A DNA stretch of 64,000 nucleotides from Gammaproteobacteria bacterium (GTDB lineage: Bacteria; Pseudomonadota; Gammaproteobacteria; Acidiferrobacterales; Sulfurifustaceae). The notes beneath the pieces are model-generated. The model was given only the letters and a program-made list of their open reading frames with translations, made no database searches and was not told where the DNA came from. This document shows positions 51,152-60,114 of this stretch, one piece after another. The position numbers were made by a program, and so were the translations under genes. The stretch is taken from assembly GCA_016199745.1 (NCBI GenBank), contig JACQFZ010000048.1, forward strand, positions 1 through 64,000, read 5' to 3'. Position 1 is the first letter of the stretch. The number at the start of each line of letters is the position of its first letter.

Positions 51152-51667
51152 GTGACGCCATCCAACCGCATTTGATCGTTTCGGCCTTTGCTGTTTGCCG
51201 GGCTAGTCGGCGGCCTCGCTGAGGTTGTATGGATTGTGCTGTATTCGCAGGTTTCAACGCTCAGCGCCGCTGACGTTTCCCGTCAGGTGGTGGGGAGCGT
51301 AGCGCCTGCGCTCGCGGGATCGACGTTTGCGCCGGCGCTGGAGGTGACGGTGCACATGGCGCTGTCCGTGTTATTGGTGTTGGCGTTCGGCCTATTGGTG
51401 TGGTCGCCGTTGACGCGGAAGCGCGCGTCCGCGCTGACCATCGCCGCCAGCACTGTCGCGCTGGCATTAGTGTGGGCCATCAATTTCTTCGTGGTGCTTC
51501 CGTACCTCAATCCTGCGTTCGTGTCGCTGATGCCTTATCCGGTCACGTTCTTTTCCAAACTGCTGTTCGGTTTGGCCGCCGGTTGGTCGTTGTACCGTTT
51601 CGACCGAGGCGTCCGCGTGGAGTGGATCGCGGTAAGCAATAGTGAACCAATCAGAGGATGGAGGTAG
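51152..51667 (+). pseudogene. Membrane protein gene with an in-frame TGA near the start
   Basis: GTG 51152 is preceded by GGAG at a good distance and by an FNR promoter, and reads MTPSNRI then TGA (51173-51175). The same frame continues as a sensible multi-span membrane protein (LLFAGLVGGLAEVVWIVLYS; LALVWAINFFVVLPYLNPAF; FSKLLFGLAAGWSLYRF) of about 160 residues. CGA to TGA is the simplest cause. An internal TTG at 51188 could restart translation. No family was recognised. Confidence 0.55.
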
Positions 51668-51675
51668 GAGGCGAC

Positions 51676-52166
51676 ATGAGCAAAGAATTTATCTTGATGC
51701 TGCATCCGACCTTCGGTGTGCTGGGGATGCTGGCCGCGGTATGGGTTTTCGTCGAAGTGATCAACGTGAGCGACGCCAACCGCCACCGCATCAACACGGC
51801 GAGCGTTGTGGTCGCCGTGTTGATCTGGCTGTCGTTCCTCTTCGGCGGATACTGGTACGTACAGTTCTACGGCGCAGACAAGGCCATCATCAAACAAGGG
51901 CCGTGGCCATTTGCGCACAGCTTCTTCATGGAAACGAAGGAACATCTCTTTCTGGTGCTGCTCCTCTTCTGGTGCTGCTCCTCATCAGCACCTACCTACC
52001 GATCGCGGTTTCTGGCACGACATCGGCAAATCAATTGGTGACGGACCGTGGCGCGCGCCATCTCGTGCTGACGCTGTCGGCGCTGGTCGTGTTATTGGGG
52101 CTGGCAATGGAAGGTTCCGGGGCCATCGTCGGCCTCGGCGTGAAGCTGGGTCTACTGGGGAAATAG
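51676..52166 (+). pseudogene. Multi-span membrane protein frameshifted by a 17-bp duplication
   Basis: From ATG 51676, after AGGAGG, the frame encodes SKEFILMLHPTFGVLGMLAA, then SFFMETKEHLFLVLL, where the reading is thrown off. The original frame resumes after the repeat as ISTYLPIAVSGTTSANQLVT and ends at 52166. Removing one 17-bp unit restores a continuous protein of about 157 residues with several membrane spans. No family was recognised. It lies in a three-gene membrane operon. Confidence 0.75.
51950..51983 (+). repeat. Exact 17-bp tandem duplication
   Basis: The unit ttctggtgctgctcctc occurs at 51950-51966 and again at 51967-51983 without mismatch. Confidence 0.95.
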
Positions 52167-52168
52167 CG

Positions 52169-52486
52169 ATGGCGACACAAATACAAGTCAGGTATATCTG
52201 GGCGTTTGGTTGGTCGTTGGTAATCGTAAGCGTACTGAGCTCCTTGTTAGTCATCTTCAAGGAGACGAACGTGGCCATCAAGGCGCTCATGCAAACAGCG
52301 ACCGGACATCATTGGGTCACGCACAGCATCATCGTACTCATGTTGTTCATCGTCCTTGGGTGGTTGCTCTCTAAAGCAGGCGCGACGAGCGCGGGCAACG
52401 GCGGTCTAAACGCGCTTGCAGTCATCATTATGGTTGCGACGATTATCAGCGGCCTTATGCTCGCCGGCTTCTTCCTGCTCCACTAG
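52169..52486 (+). CDS. Membrane protein of unknown function
   Basis: A 105-residue protein with three hydrophobic segments (YIWAFGWSLVIVSVLSSLLV; HSIIVLMLFIVLGWLL; LAVIIMVATIISGLMLAGFF). It starts 2 bp after the frameshifted gene. No family was recognised. It is the only undamaged member of this FNR-preceded operon. Confidence 0.65.
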   Translation: MATQIQVRYIWAFGWSLVIVSVLSSLLVIFKETNVAIKALMQTATGHHWVTHSIIVLMLFIVLGWLLSKAGATSAGNGGLNALAVIIMVATIISGLMLAGFFLLH

Positions 52487-52502
52487 TGGTGCCACCCACC
52501 AG

Positions 52503-52592
52503 AAGGTACGCTTGCCCCGATTTCTCTTGGCTGTAGGATCCGATAACTCGATTCGAGCGGTTGAATATGCTTTGAAGCAGTTGGATCGCGGT
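52503..52592 (+). pseudogene. N-terminal remnant of a universal stress protein
   Basis: The frame RKVRLPRFLLAVGSDNSIRA then VEYALKQL matches the start of Usp proteins, where LPRILLAVDGSDNS...AVEYAL is typical. It has no start codon and runs directly to the broken MBL gene. Only about 30 residues survive. Confidence 0.6.
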
Positions 52593-52615
52593 ACCGTTCT
52601 AACGCAGGAGTCACG

Positions 52616-53427
52616 ATGCAGCTAACCTTTCTCGGTGCCACGGGAACTGTCACCGGGTCGAAGTATCTGGTGAGCACGAGCGACAAAAAACTTCTCGTGG
52701 ACTGCGGGCTGTTCCAGGGTTACAAACAGCTACGCCTGCGCAACTGGGCGCCGTTGCCGATTGCGCCACGAGACGTTGATGCCGTCATTCTGACCCACGC
52801 GCATCTGGACCACAGCGGTTACTTACCACTGCTGGTCAAGAACGGATTCAAAGGTACGGTGTATTGCAGCGAGGCGACACGCGACCTCTGTGCAATCCTG
52901 TTGCCTGACAGCGGGGCGGGGTAGTGCTGCACCTGCGACCGGCGGGGCATCTGCTCGGCGCCGCGCTTGTTCAGTTGCGTGGCGATGGCACCACATTGCT
53001 GTTTAGCGGCGATCTCGGGCGACCGCACGATCCTATTATGGCGGCGCCGTTGGCGGTCGGGCGAGTGGATTATCTCGTCATCGAATCCACTTACGGTAAC
53101 CGACGCCACGATCCCACCGATCCCAAAGAAAAACTGGCCGAGGTTATCAACCGAACCGTCAAACGCGGCGGCACGGTTATTGTCCCGGCATTCGCGGTCG
53201 GACGCGCGCAGACGTTGATGTACCTGATTCACCTGCCGAAGGAGGCCGGCCGGATTCCCGATATCCCGGTGTTCCTCAACAGCTCTACGCTCGGCGCCGC
53301 CATGCTGAACGGCGCCGAGACCGTCAAGATTCACGGCGACTGCGGGCCGAGGTGGCGAGCATCGACAATCTCTCCGCACACGCCGACTACACCGAGATCC
53401 TCGACTCCACGATCCAAATTTGGATAA
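52616..53427 (+). pseudogene. Decayed paralogue of the beta-CASP RNase gene
   Basis: ATG 52616 opens [20 protein letters not shown], nearly identical to the intact gene at 11030. After PDSGAG the frame stops at TAG 52924, a segment present in the intact gene (HLQEEEAEYANRRG onward) is deleted, and the homology continues in another frame with RPAGHLLGAALVQLRGDGTT. A second deletion removes most of the beta-CASP region, joining VFLNSSTLGA to AAMLNGAETVKIHG. The C-terminus is scrambled. Confidence 0.9.
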
Positions 53428-53553
53428 ATTGACACCCAAATCGGCAATGACTTGGGGCTCATCAAACACGTTGCGATTGGCAGACTGCCGGGAACTATCG
53501 AAAAAATATCTCGGTAGGATCGATCACCCCACAATGATCGTTTTTAACGTCGA

Positions 53554-54507
53554 TCAAAAATCAATCGCGCGATTGGCTTTCTTTTTCCGTTGTTCGCCGC
53601 GCCGATCATACGCCGCCGTCGTGCGCACGTCGGCGTGTCCGACGATGTCGGCCACGGTCTTGATGTCTTCGCCGTGATCGAGCAAGTACGAGATGAAGGA
53701 GCCGCGCAAATCATGGGGCGAAAAGCGTTTGACCCCGGTGAACGCGATCAACCGTTTGATCAGGTAATACACGGCTTGATCGGTGAGCCGTTCCTGGGTG
53801 ATGACGCCGCCTTTGCGAATACGGCAAAAGAGCGGACCGTCGCCGGCACATCGACCACCGTCGATCCATTCGTTCACCATCTCCCAGGCGCGCGCCGGTG
53901 GATAGACCAGGCGCTCTTTGTTGCCTTTGCCGAGAATGCGAATGCTGCGTTCCGAGGGATCGAGATGGGCCCGATCGAGGCTCACGACTTCCGAGCGGCG
54001 CAGTCCGCAGCCATAGAGCAACCCGAGCAAGGCGGCGTCGCGCAACCCTTGTAAGCGATCGTCGACCAAACAGTGATCGAGCAGGGCGGTGATGTCGTCC
54101 TTAGCGAGCCAGCGACGCTTCTGAACGCGGTGGCCGCGAATCGATCGGGTGTTCTTGATCCGCAGGTAACGATGGTCGCTGATAAGTTTCAGCTCCCAGG
54201 CCTGCAGCGCCACGCCTTTGAGCAACGACAACGTGGCATTGATCGTGTCGGGCGCGCAGTGATCGACGGTCAGGGCTTCCTTGGCCAACAACAACCACGG
54301 ACGATCGAAATCCCGCCAGGGAATCTGCCGCCAGTGCTCGAGTTGCAACAGCCGGGCGAAGCGATTGAGCCGCGATTGCATGACCCGCCGGCTTTGCACG
54401 GAGCCCAAGGTGGCCAGATACAGCGCGGCTGGGTTGGTCAACGCGGCGGTCTGATCACTCAGTGCCGGCATCGTGTCGGACGGCAAAACGGGAACAATGG
54501 ACGGCAT
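53554..54507 (-). CDS. Tyrosine recombinase/integrase
   Basis: The 317-residue protein has an N-terminal SAM-like DNA-binding region and a catalytic domain with Arg in GCGLRRSEVVSL, HDLRGSFIS (HxxR), the second His in VGHADVRTT and the nucleophile Tyr in TTAAYDRR. It lacks the features of XerC/XerD proper and resembles integrases of genomic islands. The neighbouring KfrA-like gene is divergent. Its att site was not found; the dif site is about 2 kb away. Confidence 0.92.
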   Translation of the reverse strand: MPSIVPVLPSDTMPALSDQTAALTNPAALYLATLGSVQSRRVMQSRLNRFARLLQLEHWRQIPWRDFDRPWLLLAKEALTVDHCAPDTINATLSLLKGVALQAWELKLISDHRYLRIKNTRSIRGHRVQKRRWLAKDDITALLDHCLVDDRLQGLRDAALLGLLYGCGLRRSEVVSLDRAHLDPSERSIRILGKGNKERLVYPPARAWEMVNEWIDGGRCAGDGPLFCRIRKGGVITQERLTDQAVYYLIKRLIAFTGVKRFSPHDLRGSFISYLLDHGEDIKTVADIVGHADVRTTAAYDRRGEQRKKKANRAIDF

Positions 54508-54565
54508 GGCCGGGGTAGCGACTTTTGGTGAACTAGGCGGAAAGTATAGTCGCTAGTTTTGAAAA

Positions 54566-54619
54566 GATACATTTACATAAGTAATATATTGATCTATTTG
54601 TCATGTAAAATAATGTATC
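54566..54619. promoter_or_regulatory. Inverted repeat in AT-rich leader of the KfrA-like gene
   Basis: Arms gatacat (54566-54572) and atgtatc (54613-54619) flank a very AT-rich 40 bp. It may be an operator of the KfrA-type protein, which normally represses its own gene. Confidence 0.4.
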
Positions 54620-54651
54620 CGTCCTACAGTACAAAATACTCGGAGACCGTC

Positions 54652-55479
54652 ATGGGCCGTATTGGCGTCAGCGAATACCAGGTTTTTCAGGCGGCGGATC
54701 GGTTGGTGGCCGATGGCGTTAAGCCATCGGTCGACACAGTGCGGCAGGAACTGGGGAACACCGGAAGCCGAACGACCATCAATAAGTACCTAAAGTCCTG
54801 GCGTGAACGACAGGCTCAACGTGAACATGCCGGCGTCAATCTCAGCGATCATTTGTTGCAGGTGTTACGAGAGCAATCCGAGATCATTCTGTTGGCAATC
54901 GAATCCACCGCGCAGGCTAAATTCGAGGCAAAATCACGAGAACATGAAGCCGCGGTGGAACAGCAGCGCCAACGGTTGAGTGAACAGGACGCCGAGGTAG
55001 CTCGATGTCGAACGCAACTAGCAGAGCTTGATGACATACGTGTTCAACAGCTCAGCGTGTTGCAACAACAGCAAGCGCAGCTAACTGATGCACGGGAAGA
55101 CAATCAATCGTTACGAGAGCGGTTGGCCAAAGAAACCGGGCGACGCGAAACGTTGGAAGGTGCGATGACTGAACAAGACCGCCAACTGGGGGCTATTCAA
55201 AAAGAATTGAAAACAATCCAGAACCGTCATGAAATTCTGACCGAGGCGCATGCCACCAAAGCGGCCGAATTACACCGGCTTCAGCAACGCGAACGCGAGC
55301 AATGCCAGCTAGTGACAGAAAGAAATGCAGAAATCAAACGTCTCCACCGAGAGCTGCGAACGGCAAAACAGAGAGGTGAGAAAGACATGAGCCGGCTGAT
55401 GACATCCGTGCGGCAGCTCGCCAAGTCACAACGTACCCAACGTGCCACTCGACGTAAGCCGGCCGCAAACAATGGATAA
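54652..55479 (+). CDS. KfrA-like DNA-binding coiled-coil protein
   Basis: The 275-residue protein has an N-terminal KfrA-type DNA-binding domain (YQVFQAADRLVADGVKPSVD; VRQELGNTGSRTTINKYL) followed by about 180 residues of coiled coil. KfrA proteins of IncP plasmids bind their own operator and form a scaffold for plasmid partition. Here it is chromosomal, next to an integrase, so it probably came with a mobile element. GGAG lies 8 nt before ATG 54652. Confidence 0.8.
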   Translation: MGRIGVSEYQVFQAADRLVADGVKPSVDTVRQELGNTGSRTTINKYLKSWRERQAQREHAGVNLSDHLLQVLREQSEIILLAIESTAQAKFEAKSREHEAAVEQQRQRLSEQDAEVARCRTQLAELDDIRVQQLSVLQQQQAQLTDAREDNQSLRERLAKETGRRETLEGAMTEQDRQLGAIQKELKTIQNRHEILTEAHATKAAELHRLQQREREQCQLVTERNAEIKRLHRELRTAKQRGEKDMSRLMTSVRQLAKSQRTQRATRRKPAANNG

Positions 55480-55539
55480 ACGCCCAGAGTCGGACCCTTT
55501 TGCTTCAGTAATTCGCGTCCACGATAGGCGCGTAAAATC

Positions 55540-56181
55540 ATGACAATGATCACGTCTCCTGAACCACCCCAACGAATCGGCGCCGCCATCGGCGAACTCC
55601 GTCGTATTAGCGGTTTAGCTTGGGATCAGCTTTGCCGTCTCTTTCAGATGGATCGGCCATCGTTTCACGCGTGGGCTAGCGGTCAAACCATGACACCCGC
55701 GGACGAAGAACGCTTGCGGCAAGTACTTGCAGCGATCCGTAGAATCGATCGTGGTGCATCGGATATAAATCGCATTGAACTGTTTACGAAATGATCCGAT
55801 GGTAGCGTTGCATTCGATCTGCTAGTCAGCGGCCAGTATGAGCAGTTCATCATGTTGATAGGTCCGCCACCGACAGCGCCCCAACGACTACGACCCGGAC
55901 CGCCCGCCGACGACGTCATTGCGGCACGCAGGCCACCTCCGCCTGCTGAGCTCGTCGGCGCTCTCCAAGATCGCGCTCACGTTGAACCGAAGGGATCGCG
56001 GATAGCAAAGAGCATGAAAAATAGATCCCGGCCGATCGCCGAGATTATGCGTGAGCATGGTTTCCCTGAGCCCACCAAAGAAGAACGCGCGGAGCGAGTG
56101 CGACGCGCTAGTCGAGTAGCAAGTCGAGAAGATGATGGCGTGGACCCGGCTAGCGATCCAGACAGTCCTGAACCAGATTAA
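55540..56181 (+). pseudogene. HTH-like gene split by one in-frame TGA
   Basis: ATG 55540 encodes 84 residues with an HTH-like part (AAIGELRRISGLAWDQLCRL; MDRPSFHAWASGQTMTPADE) ending IELFTK at TGA 55792-55794. The same frame continues with SDGSVAFDLLVSGQYEQFIM and a Pro-rich, then charged tail to 56181. The sense on both sides suggests one gene of about 213 codons. The front part may still work alone, and ATG 55852 could restart the rest. Function unknown. Confidence 0.55.
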
Positions 56182-56392
56182 AAAAGTGGTACTGAAAATA
56201 TTCCCGTACGCCCTTATTCAGCCAACAATCTCCATCGCTGCGCGAAGGCGCGCTTGAGAGCGGCGTTGGGGCAGGCGGATTGAGCAGCGCTTGGGCGTGG
56301 GACACTTTTCTTTCAACGGACGGAAGGCATAGATGGAGAACCAAATCTCCCAAAAGCGGCTGCAGGAAGAACGATGGCGGGGGATTTCGTAG

Positions 56393-56586
56393 TTTTAGTT
56401 CCTAACTTTCCGTATTTTTAGTTCGCCCGAGTAGTGTGGCCGCCAAGGATTAACACTGTTACCGCACCTAGAATCTTGTATTTAACATAACATACATTAT
56501 GCGTCATTTAGTTAATGTTCCTGCATGTCTTCTAGCCGCCGTTTGTGCCAGGCGAACTAACATATGGGCTCTTTTCGGAACTAAAA
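56393..56586. repeat. Two-block inverted repeat around the dif site
   Basis: Left arm: ttttagttcc (56393-56402) and ttagttcgcc (56418-56427). Right arm: ggcgaactaa (56551-56560) and ggaactaaaa (56577-56586). Gaps of 15 and 16 bases separate the blocks. The pattern resembles arm-type binding sites of a recombinase or another DNA-bending protein. Confidence 0.6.
56480..56507 (-). other. dif: Chromosomal dif site (XerC/XerD recombination)
   Basis: Read on the minus strand the 28-bp site comprises ATGACGCATAA (XerC side), TGTATG (centre) and TTATGTTAAAT (XerD side). Against the E. coli dif site the XerD arm matches 11/11, the centre 5/6 and the XerC arm 7/11, i.e. 23 of 28. A site of this quality normally marks the replication terminus region, though integrative elements can carry copies. 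Confidence 0.85.
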
Positions 56587-56725
56587 TTGCTCACTCGCTC
56601 ACTCCAATAAAACTTCGGATTGCATTCAAATAAAGTTTGGTAAGAAGCATTCCTTCGTAATGCGAAGGACAAAATACTCCACCGCCGGACCGAAATTATA
56701 TCCGGCGGTGGCGATCAGTCCGTCG

Positions 56726-57763
56726 TTACTTGGCCGCCCATACCGCGAAGCGTTTCTCAATCTCGTCGCCGTTATCGGTCCAGAACTGCAGGTTGTGTTG
56801 CACGGCGTTTTTCAGGTTAATCGGTGCCGTCGGTAGGTTCGCTAGATGATTGCCTTCCAACCGATTGAGCGCATTCAAGTTGGTCGGTCCATATGAGATG
56901 TTGCGCGCGTACGCAATCTGCGACTCCGGTGTGCTGGCGAACTTGATATAAGCGAGGGCGCTGTCTTTGTGCTTCGTGCCCTTCGGAATGACCCAGTAGT
57001 CGATATCGTAGATGTTGCCCGCGCGAAAATTGACTTTCAAGTTCTTGCCTTCGCGTTGGGCGGCGTCGATGCGGCCGTTGTACGCCGTGCTCATAACGAC
57101 ATCACCGGCGACCAACATTTGCGGCGGCTGCGAGCCCGCTTCCCACCATTGGATGTTCGGCTTCAGCTCGGTGAGTTTCTTGAACGCGCGGTCGACGCCT
57201 TCCGGTGTCGATAGCACTTTATAGACATCCGGCGCCGGCACACCATCCGCCATCAGCGCAAACTCGAGGTTGTAGCGTGCGCCTTTGCGCATACCGCGTT
57301 TGCCAGGAACTTTTTTGACGTTCCAGAAATCGGCCCACGTGGTCGGCGTATATTTCAAATTATCAGCGTTGAACGCCAGCACGGTCGACCACACGAACGC
57401 ACCGATGCCGCATTCATGAATCGCCGCCGGTAGGAAGGTCTTGGTATCAACCAAGCTCTTAGCATCCAACCGTTCATACAAACCCTCTTCGCAGCCGCGG
57501 CCGATGTCGCCAGACTCGACTTCAACCACATCCCATACAACGTTCTTACTGTCGACCATGGCCTTAATCTTGGCCTGCTCGCCGGCATATTCGACAACGG
57601 TTACGTTGGTTCCGGTCGTCTTGCCGAATGGTTGGATGTAGGCGGGTTTCATCGCGATGCTAACGGCACCACCGAAATTAACGACGGTGAGGTCCTTGGC
57701 AACGGCGGTGGATCCAACAACAGTGGATAGCACAACGACTACCGACTTCATGACACTTTTCAT
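56726..57763 (-). CDS. Polyamine-type ABC transporter substrate-binding protein
   Basis: The 345-residue precursor has a signal peptide (VVVVLSTVVGSTAVA/K) and a periplasmic-binding fold: LTVVNFGGAVSIAMKPAYIQ, VVWDVVEVESGDIGRGCEEG, YTPTTWADFWNVKKVPGKRG, MSTAYNGRIDAAQREG. The pattern matches the PotD/PotF-like spermidine/putrescine family. No permease or ATPase genes adjoin it, so it is an orphan component in this window. GGAG lies before ATG 57763. Confidence 0.88.
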   Translation of the reverse strand: MKSVMKSVVVVLSTVVGSTAVAKDLTVVNFGGAVSIAMKPAYIQPFGKTTGTNVTVVEYAGEQAKIKAMVDSKNVVWDVVEVESGDIGRGCEEGLYERLDAKSLVDTKTFLPAAIHECGIGAFVWSTVLAFNADNLKYTPTTWADFWNVKKVPGKRGMRKGARYNLEFALMADGVPAPDVYKVLSTPEGVDRAFKKLTELKPNIQWWEAGSQPPQMLVAGDVVMSTAYNGRIDAAQREGKNLKVNFRAGNIYDIDYWVIPKGTKHKDSALAYIKFASTPESQIAYARNISYGPTNLNALNRLEGNHLANLPTAPINLKNAVQHNLQFWTDNGDEIEKRFAVWAAK

Positions 57764-58348
57764 CGTTTTCTCCGTTTTACATGGGGATTTGACTGGACGT
57801 TGTTCACCTGTATGTTCATCAACGACAAAATGCACCGGGGCACAAGGAAAAGGCGGCGAGGCTGCTGAATGGCGATACACGTGTCACGACGATCTCCTTG
57901 TCGAAATATCGTAATAATAGTTATAAAAAATAATGCCGATAAGTGAATGATAAGAAAGACAATAAGGTATTCGTCACGTTCGAATTCTCGTCTTTCCGGA
58001 AATGGACGTTCTGCGCTAGGAATCATGCTTAGCTCGGGATACCGTCCAAGTTTTGCCCAACCAACAGGTCAACAGTAGGCTCGATTACCGGGCCAGGTAT
58101 ACAAGGAACTGACTATTGTTTCCAAGAACTGAGGAAACGCCTCCTTCATTCTTTTTGGGAAGAGTTTCCTTAGGGCCTGAGAATATTCATTTCGCATGCT
58201 TATTTTGGTACGAATAACGTCTTAATTCAGCGGCGCGTCAGGAGTTCGCTGATTGAATCTGCAGAGAACTTTGGAACCCAATTACGCGCCCCCTGCCCTG
58301 CTTGCCGCTGAGTAAACATTGCAACCTTGGTATCGTCCGGTTACAGCA
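57764..58348. other. Gene-free stretch upstream of the binding protein
   Basis: About 580 bases with no convincing gene. An AT-rich part near 57900-57960 probably contains the promoter of the binding-protein gene. A short inverted repeat with aggaaac and gtttcct arms is near 58132-58170. Nothing else was recognised. Confidence 0.5.
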
Positions 58349-58642
58349 TCATGCGGTGCCTTCTGGCTTCCATTTGGCAATCGTCTGCTCGTAGTGCTCA
58401 ATCTTCGCCTGAAGCGCCCGCGGGGTAAATCCGATCACTGTCGCCGCGAGCACCTGGTCTCCTTCACAGATTCCGAGGGCAGCGTAAATAATCCGCTTCT
58501 GGAATTCAGCGAGGGACGCATTGAGTGTTATCGGCGGCGACTTCTTGAAGAAGTCCTCCGCCATCTGTTCTTGCAGAACAGCAATGGTCTTATTCAGTTC
58601 TCGCCGCAACGCGGCGATCTCAACGCTCCTGTGACACATCAT
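58349..58642 (-). CDS. Fis-type helix-turn-helix protein
   Basis: The 97-residue protein has an N-terminal helical region and a C-terminal Fis-like HTH (KRIIYAALGICEGDQVLAAT followed by VIGFTPRALQAKIEHY). This resembles the isolated DNA-binding end of NtrC-type regulators or Fis. It follows an HTH-less EpsA-like protein by 14 bp on the same strand, so the two may act together. Confidence 0.65.
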   Translation of the reverse strand: MMCHRSVEIAALRRELNKTIAVLQEQMAEDFFKKSPPITLNASLAEFQKRIIYAALGICEGDQVLAATVIGFTPRALQAKIEHYEQTIAKWKPEGTA

Positions 58643-58656
58643 CTTCCGTGATTCGA

Positions 58657-59265
58657 TTAATGGAACTCATTCTTCCGAACGGCCAGCGTTAGGTCGGTTT
58701 TAAGTGTTATCGCGGCGCGTGCAAGCGCTGCATGAAGATGAGGGATCAGTTGGGTAAGCAGATAGCTGTGTTTTTTTCCAAGTCGCGCGGGAATGCGAAT
58801 GAAACAAAAATACGCAGCGAGTTCATCACCCATATCCGCCATACCATGAACGGCCGCGTTACGGTAATCGTGTGCACGCAAAGCATCGAGCCATGCCTTA
58901 GCACGACGATTGAGATCTATTCCAAATGCGGCTTCCACGTCATCGGCTAATTCGATCATCAGCGGCGCGCGCGATTTACACCAACGCGACACCAACAGGC
59001 GTTCGATTTGTTCGTCCATCGGATCCAACGCTTCTATCACCTTAGTGGGTAAATTGGAAAACAGTGATCGCACGGGCCGTTGGTACTTTCCTGTGATATC
59101 GGCAATGCCGCAGATAAAGCCACCGTGCGGCAGCACCTGCTGTAACCTGACATCAACACAGGTCATAAACTGCTCGATGCCTTTTATCTTTCCAAGTTCA
59201 TTAACAATATCAATGACGGCGACGTGTTCCACTGCCGTCAGGTCAGGACTGCCTGGTTCTGTCAT
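58657..59265 (-). CDS. EpsA-like sensor domain protein without HTH
   Basis: The 202-residue protein matches the N-terminal part of the LuxR-type regulator at 60316: VIDIVNELGKIKGIEQFMTC, HDYRNAAVHGMADMGDELAA and YFCFIRIPARLGKKHSYLL in both. It ends soon after LTLAVRKNEFH, where the paralogue continues with a LuxR HTH. It is therefore a natural or truncated regulator lacking DNA binding. The adjacent Fis-type HTH protein may supply it. Confidence 0.7.
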   Translation of the reverse strand: MTEPGSPDLTAVEHVAVIDIVNELGKIKGIEQFMTCVDVRLQQVLPHGGFICGIADITGKYQRPVRSLFSNLPTKVIEALDPMDEQIERLLVSRWCKSRAPLMIELADDVEAAFGIDLNRRAKAWLDALRAHDYRNAAVHGMADMGDELAAYFCFIRIPARLGKKHSYLLTQLIPHLHAALARAAITLKTDLTLAVRKNEFH

Positions 59266-59334
59266 AGCGCAGCGTTACTAACAACTCATGTGAAAATCTA
59301 TTCAACGCAAAACCACAGCTTGCATTTCTATTCA

Positions 59335-60114
59335 CTAACTCTCCGGTTTATAGATAAACACGTTCTGTTTCGCATCGTTCACCAGCACCAGCACACCGCG
59401 CGAAGGGCTGTAGCGTAGTCGGCCGAAGGTGCCGTTGGGGCTGTTGTGCACCTGGATTGTCGCCGGTACCAATCCAATGCTTCCAAATGTTGGTGGTCGG
59501 ATCGAGACATGTAGACGTCTTGGCCGCCACCCCAGGCAAAAAATTGGTCGCGTACATCCGCATACACAAATCCTGGACGCGTGCCGAGATCCGGTAGCGA
59601 ATCGCCGCTGGTCGTGATCTCGGTATAAATCGGACGCGCGTTCAAGCTGGCGGGCGACGTCAGATCCCAGCGTCGCAACACCTGCCCACCAGTTGGCTTG
59701 TGATAGAGAGCGTAGAAATGATCACGCCGGCGCACGTCGTCTCCGCTCAGCGGCATCGCGGCTGTGTGCGCGGAAGTGATACTGCGTGTTCGGAGACAAT
59801 CCTGAGAGCTGCACGCTGTGGGCGGTCGAAAGTGCCGTGTCTTCAGGCGTGTCTTGTCCGTATGACGGCATGGTGCCGTACTGCACTTGCGAGGTGGTGG
59901 ATTCGTCAGTGGTCCAGGTAATGGTTACACCAAACGCCGTAACGCCGCTCACCATGACGCCGGTAATTTGCGACGAGGTGATGTCGTTGTTAGGAGGGTT
60001 ACTGCCGTCACTACCACCATCACTCACTCCATCGTCCGATCCTCCACCGCAGGCAGAAAGCAAGCTCAATGCCGCAATGGCAACAAATCGTCGTGCGATG
60101 GTGGTTAGATGCAT
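59335..60114 (-). pseudogene. Fibronectin type III/propeller-like lipoprotein pseudogene
   Basis: ATG 60114 starts a lipoprotein (LSLLSACGGG lipobox) with a Ser/Gly linker and an FN3-like domain (ITSSQITGVMVSGVTAFGVT; STAHSVQLSGLSPNTQYHFR). Frameshifts follow near 59750 and 59560; the continuing frames encode DHFYALYHKPTGGQVLRRWD and PGFVYADVRDQFFAWGGGQD, and finally VLVNDAKQNVFIYKPES at the end. The pieces suggest a secreted or surface protein with a beta-propeller-like C-terminus, now inactive. Confidence 0.7.

Larger units (their letters stand above)
56182..56725. other. Gene-free stretch holding the dif site
   Basis: No gene was recognised in these 544 bases. They hold the dif site (56480-56507) flanked by a two-block inverted repeat (56393-56586), and are AT-richer than the neighbourhood. 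Confidence 0.7.

Noticed and set aside
53544-53557. TTAACGTCGATCAA, FNR-like
   Set aside because: Two mismatches and located behind the integrase stop with no gene at a suitable distance.
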